Shown: in pieces, positions 59,252 through 64,000 of the stretch
Numbering within the stretch: position 1 is the first letter of the stretch
How the letters are laid out: each line of letters begins with the position of its first letter
From: Datisca glomerata
Taxonomy: Eukaryota > Streptophyta > Magnoliopsida > Cucurbitales > Datiscaceae
Reading direction: 5' to 3'
Assembly (NCBI GenBank): GCA_003255025.1
Contig: QANY01003934.1
Location: 744,001-808,000, forward strand
DNA length: 64,000 nt
The notes under the pieces: model-generated
What the model saw: the letters and a program-made list of their open reading frames with translations, nothing else
The model's database searches: none
Told to the model about the DNA's origin: nothing
Program-made: the position numbers and the translations under genes

Positions 59252-60788
59252 AGCTAGTAGACTGGAAGAGTATTCAGGCAATTATCAGAGATATTTACTT
59301 ACCTTGACGTGGTGTGGTCCAAAATGAATCAAAAGAGGCTATTTGGTGACGGAGAAAATTCTGCATAATCTGTTGGGGAAATCTAATGATAGTCAGCATC
59401 TTTTTTTTTTTTTGGCAAATTTCACCTGAGAGGTTACTTCCGGAAAGAGAAATAATTAGTTAGATTACTTTCATAATCGCTGTGTCATCTTTTCTGTTCC
59501 ATACTCTTTTGCCCATTTGGTTTCTTGTTTGTCAATCACTTTCAAGTTTCAAATGGAAAAAAAGATTTTTGTCTGGAAGATTCTGCTTGTTTAGTCAGAG
59601 GTATATATTTTTAAACATCCAATCAAAATGAGAACAGTTGTAATAAAATATTGATTATAATTTGTCTAAATGAGACATTGACATGTTTAATTTGAAAAAT
59701 GATGAATAAATAAATTTTATTATACATTTATTAAGTTATGTGTAAAAAGATAATATTATCAATATAACAATTTAAACCAATTATTTTTCTAACATATAAC
59801 ATAAGTCAATCATAGTTTGTAATAGGTTACTAGTTTGAATAATAATAAGAAGTTGATTTTAAAGTTTTTGGAATTAAGAATAAATCGAGAGTTAATTTTG
59901 ATATTACGTACTATTTATATAATTTTAGTTTAAAATTGAATGGTTCTGAGTTTTTGTTAGTGAAACTTAATTTGAAAGGTCTGTATGATTTTTTAAATTA
60001 TAAGAGTATATACGACATCTTAGTAAATTAAATGAGTCAAAGAAATTTTCTATAAAAAGAAAGTGTGAGAATTTTCTAATGATTTTGATTTTGAGTAATC
60101 TACACGATCAAGTAATTGATTAAGTTTTAAGTGATTAAGTTTTAAGTGATCAAGTGATGTGATAATAATTTATATGTTAGACTTTTATGACCCATTAAAA
60201 TAATTTGACAAATTAACCTATGCAGTGATTTATCACATCACTTGATAATTTATTCTTTGATTTTTATTCCCCCCTAAAGACCGACAATGATTTTGATACA
60301 ATTTTGATTCTCAAGGCATTTCTTTAAACAAAGACTACACTTTTTTTCTTTTTGGATGTCAAATATTTCTTAGAACATAGAGTGCGAATTAAACTCATGT
60401 TTGGATTGAAATTGAGATACTGATGCAAGTTCTTTCTCTCTAAATCAGATAGATCCATATTTAAAAAAGGTTGACAAAATAAGTTCTTTCAAGATTGATT
60501 ATTTGTCCCTAAGTTAGAGGTGTTCAAAAATATATGTGAGTAAATAACTCTACGAACGAATATTGATTTTTCTTCACGTGGTATCAGAATGATCTCACCA
60601 TTGCATCACCCACATGAAATCACAAGGGGTGATCCAAAAATCCTCGATAACTCGCGACTAATGCAGGAGAATGACCAAGTTAATATAATGATCTTGGATC
60701 ACCTCTGAGAATGGCGCAAGTAATATAGTGATCCGGTAGTTTCATGGTATCTTCAGAAATAAAAAAATTACATTAAATAGATAACTTT
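59252..60788. other. MYB 3' region and intergenic DNA
   Basis: 3' untranslated sequence probably runs a few hundred bases beyond the stop; no clear polyadenylation signal was chosen. At 60582-60594 CGTGGTATCAGAAT resembles a tRNA-Met primer binding site, but no LTR was recognised beside it. Otherwise AT-rich. Confidence 0.4.
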
Positions 60789-61110
60789 TTATGAGCAATT
60801 TAATGTATAGCACCAATTCTCAAGAGGGTAGCTATTAGAGGATCCACATCTATTTTGGGAGTTTAAAGCCATGTACATGCTACGAGGAATGTATATAATG
60901 TCTTCTCTATCCATGGGAATGAACACTTGTTGAATAAGGCTTATGTTCCAAACCCAATCAACTAACATGTATGCCATTCTAAGATTACTCATGTAATTGT
61001 TGTGGGAAATCGGGCGGAAAGAATTCGGTCTAGGGATCCAAGGATCCTCAAACACCATAACCGACCTCCCATTGCCAATTCTCCAACGATACTCTTTTTT
61101 TATAATCTCT
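60789..61110 (-). pseudogene. LINE ORF2 fragment, inverted 5' part
   Basis: From ~61093 leftwards the minus strand reads WRIGNGRSVMVFEDPWIPR, then NSFRPISHNNYMSNLRMAY, then WVWNISLIQQVFIPMDREDI and IYIPRSM. In plant L1-type LINEs this block lies between reverse transcriptase and the zf-RVT finger (VFxDPWIPR...FxPxDxxxIxxIP). The adjoining downstream LINE part lies on the other strand immediately to the right. Confidence 0.8.
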
Positions 61111-62035
61111 CCCCCAAATTAAACTTCTCCAAAGAAACGAACAACCCGGTTTTAAATCACACTCCAACACTGAACAGTTGGAGAAATACCAGCTCTTAAG
61201 CACTCTAGAGAGGACAATTGGACAAAATACGCCAGATTTGCTTCGTCAAGAGAGCTTGAATATTCCAAGAGCCACTAATGACTTCATTCCTTCGGGTTTT
61301 AATCTAGCCCAGAGAAAAATCAAAGAAGATAATAGGTGCTTCTTTTGTGGTCAGATGGATACGACGGTTCATGCTATATTCTTATGCCCTTTCTCTGTTT
61401 CGGTTTGGAATGAAGAAAGCATCCTTCGCCATATTCCTAATAAGAGTAATTGCGGCCTATTACTGATTTTATATCCATTTTCTGCTTGAATTTAGATTAG
61501 ATTTCTCTTTGCAGGTTTGCTGTAATTTGCTGGGCTCTATGATTTTTTAGAAACAAGGCTATCCAATCCGAGCCCATGGCCTTATCTACTAATATCTTAG
61601 CTTGGGTGGACAAATATATTGAAGATTTCTCCTTAGCTAACATGAGCTTAACCCCGGAAATTCACAATCGGTTCCAACCTCACAGAAATTGGTCTAGGCC
61701 AAATAGAGGAGAGCTGAAGTTGAATGTTGATGGTACTACTAGTAGCAATGGAGTGCGTGGCTTGGGTGGTTTAATTCGTAACCATGACAGGGACACCATT
61801 CTTGTGTTCGCTATGAACATTCGTGGCTCGTTTCAGCCTTTGATAGTTGAAGCACTAGATTTGAGGGAGGGTTTCTCATTAGCTAAGCAGTAGAATTTTG
61901 TGCTAAATGAGATTAATTCCTATTGTTTGCAGGTTATTCAAGGTTTGTCTTCTTCTTCTGATGATTTTTACGATTCGCCATGTTATGTTATCACATTTAC
62001 TCTTGCTCGTGTATCCAAAAATATCCCTTAGTCTT
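61111..62035 (+). pseudogene. LINE ORF2 tail: zf-RVT and RNase H
   Basis: Positions 61178-61489 read KIKEDNRCFFCGQMDTTVHA then IFLCPFSVSVWNEE, the intact C-x2-C...H-x4-C zinc-binding block. After a frame break, 61576-61893 reads NRGELKLNVDGTTSSNGVRG, then LGGLIRNHDRDTIL, then PLIVEALDLREGFSLAKQ, the start of the LINE-type RNase H with the first catalytic Asp (NVDG) and Glu (VEA) visible. A TAG at 61891 replaces the expected Trp, and weaker homology (NFVLNEINSYCLQVIQGL) continues to ~62030. No poly(A) tail or target duplication was found. Confidence 0.82.
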
Positions 62036-62279
62036 GTTTTTAATATATTGTGAGCCACTTTTATGGGTGTTGATTTTTCTTATTTCAGTTTTTAAAATCT
62101 AATACTTACACTGTGAAACCGCCATATCTTCCATTATGGTCGTTTTATTAGTTGGAACTACCATATTGCTTGGCTTAAATTGATTTCTCTGATCATTTTG
62201 TCATTCATTTTACACACTGTATTTTCTATTTTAGTTTCCACCAGAGGAAAATATGTTGAATTCTAATTAAAAATTTGAA

Positions 62280-62665
62280 AATCGACGATGGACCCAATGA
62301 TAACTATGTGTTCAATGATCAACCTGAATCGAGGATGGAGCACTGTGGATTGTGCTCGAAGATGGATGTTTTGTGCTTGATGATTGATTGATGATGAATG
62401 ATGATAGCTTCATGTATGATGATAGACCTCAGTCGACAATGGACCTCAATCAACTATGGATAACCGTGGTTTTTTGCTCGGCAAACGATAGACAGAAAAT
62501 GCCTTCAAATTTGATGATGGACTAAGGATGTTTCACGCTCAACGATGGACGATGAGGTTTCGTGTTCGATGATTGACCTCAATCGACGATGGATCTCAAT
62601 AGCTTCATGCTCGATGAAGCACTAATAGTGCTTCGTGCTCGACATGGACCGCTGCGGTCTTCTGT
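62280..62665. repeat. Imperfect short-repeat region (gatgg-cctcaatcga words)
   Basis: Words such as cgatgatggacctcaatcgac, ttcatgctcgatg and gtgctcga recur irregularly with 20-60 bp spacing, a degenerate minisatellite. No coding frame persists. Confidence 0.55.
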
Positions 62666-64000
62666 TTTTTTAGATCTTTTTATCGTTTTAAGTTATCAAT
62701 TTTTTTACTATTTTAAATGATGGACCAAAAATTGAATTACTGATGGGGTAAAAAATTTGAATTACTACTTAGAAAGATGTAGTATTTCTAGGAATTTTGT
62801 TGGGTGTTAAGATTTTGTAGTAATTTGTTTGACAGGAAATATTAATATTAATTCTATTTATTTCATTTAAATTAAGTTTTTAAGTAAAATAGAAGTAAGA
62901 TTATTATAGTCAATCATACATGTCAGTTTTAGTTTTCAAATTTCTAAATTCTTGCAAAAACTGATATCTATCACAAATTCACAACACACTGCTAGTTTCT
63001 GTCTATATAGGTAAATTTCTCTAAAAATGGTAAAAAGCCTCTAATGCCCCCCAAAGCATGAAAAGAATATTCGAGGCACATGTATAGCAAACACACTAAG
63101 GTATTCTTCACTTAAAATTCTTTTTTGTGTGTTTAATGGTTGAGATGTTCTGCATTGCATCAGCCGATCACTTATACGTGATGATCTATTGCTAGACTCA
63201 TTTTTGAGAAGGGTGCACTATGACCTCGAACGATGGATCATTAGTTTTAGCATTCGATCGTCACATCAAAATTTGATTTAAAGATATTCATAAAACTAAA
63301 TATCATGATCTTATCTAAGATATTATGACACGACTTTCTTTTTATAAAATCTCTTGAGATTAGATGTATTGAGAGCAAAATGTCCCTAATCTGATTTGTT
63401 TTATTATATTGGGTTTTTAAAATGTCTTGACGCTCCTCTTGTTTCAAACATAATTCTTTCATTGGTATTAGAAGTGTATTTTTCGTTTTCTTTCAAAATA
63501 AATTATTTTTCTGAAATTGAGTTTTATGATAATTTTCGTGTGAGAGAGACAAAAGTTTGATTAAAAATTTGGTGTTTTACTCATGCCTTAGAATTGTGTC
63601 GAAGTGGTTGAGTCCGAAAGTGCTTTTACCTTCACGTGGAGTTGAGATCGACGATCAAGTTTGACAATGGCTTGTACTTTAAAGGGGATACAATTTCGAC
63701 GAGCTTGGTAGACTTGCGATACTGGTAATTTCTGTGTCATAGGTTGTTCGAAGAATAAATCATCCCACATGAGTTTTATACTATTTCTCTTGTACATAAA
63801 TTTGCAAATTTAAAATGACTATCTGTGATTCTGTTCCCTTTCCTCAAACTTTAGGGGAGTTTGTATGAATGTAGGTATATGTTTGGTTATATGGATTTTT
63901 GGAGGGACATATTTCTCATTAAAATGGTGAGAATCAAAAGCACATGTTGTGAAAGTTCTATCCTTCTAAGCCACTCTCTAAAGCACTTGTGCACCCTTTT
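62666..64000. other. Intergenic, possible LTR remnant
   Basis: AT-rich. At ~63459-63476 ctttCATTGGTATTAGAAG resembles an LTR end followed by a primer binding site (usual TGGTATCAGAGC), but the partner LTR and coding domains are outside the window or absent. No gene is recognised; short ORFs at 63247-63797 look accidental. Confidence 0.35.

Noticed and set aside
60582..63476. Primer-binding-site-like words TGGTATCAGAAT and TTGGTATTAGAAG as evidence of LTR elements
   Set aside because: Mismatched short words without an LTR or coding domain; kept only as notes.

Overview
This is a plant nuclear window, most likely eudicot: AT-rich, with GT-AG introns, plant-specific LINE, Mutator, hAT, CACTA, Ty1/copia and Ty3/gypsy remains, and one intact host gene, a three-exon R2R3-MYB transcription factor of subgroup 21. 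Species cannot be fixed from the sequence. Almost everything outside the MYB gene is mobile DNA or its decay products. Two single N bases (4788, 41825) mark assembly joins or unresolved repeats.

1-27,690 is one old L1-type LINE on the minus strand cut into four pieces by three later insertions. From its 5' side these are a Tat-like Ty3/gypsy element (17,234-27,264) in ORF1, a hAT-like element with a perfect 8-bp target duplication (12,996-16,052) in the ORF1 tail, and a Ty1/copia element (1,443-10,286) in the ORF2 reverse transcriptase. A fourth element (an LTR related to the copia LTR, opposite strand) ends at 868. Removing the gypsy, hAT and copia insertions brings the LINE reading frame back together. 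The hAT-like insert itself carries a small non-autonomous Mutator element (~13,230-14,938). The copia LTRs hold a 1.26-kb unit, at least 2.6 copies in one LTR and one in the other. The gypsy carries an extra antisense ORF between integrase and 3' LTR, as in the Tat lineage.

27,700-47,470 is intergenic DNA with non-autonomous elements: a 414-bp hAT MITE with target duplication (29,445-29,858), a 1.1-kb hAT-like element (32,500-33,625), another near 35,841-36,955, a Mutator-like element (~38,366-42,310) split by a 2.9-kb CACTA element (39,266-42,174), a decayed LINE tail (44,815-45,713) and a GC-rich 16-bp minisatellite.

47,473-55,215 is the most interesting unit: a 7.7-kb Mutator-like element with matching terminal inverted repeats. 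It holds two convergent genes, a MuDR-type transposase (minus) and a multi-exon DUF1985/Ulp1-like C48 cysteine protease gene (plus), both with a few nonsense mutations. Its non-coding parts carry five clusters of a short palindromic repeat built on CGTGTAG/CTACACG. The same repeat occurs in this window only in the small related element at 13.2-14.9 kb.

55,216-64,000 contains the MYB gene (57,610-59,251) and a LINE tail whose 5' part is inverted against its 3' part (60,789-62,035), the structure expected from twin priming.
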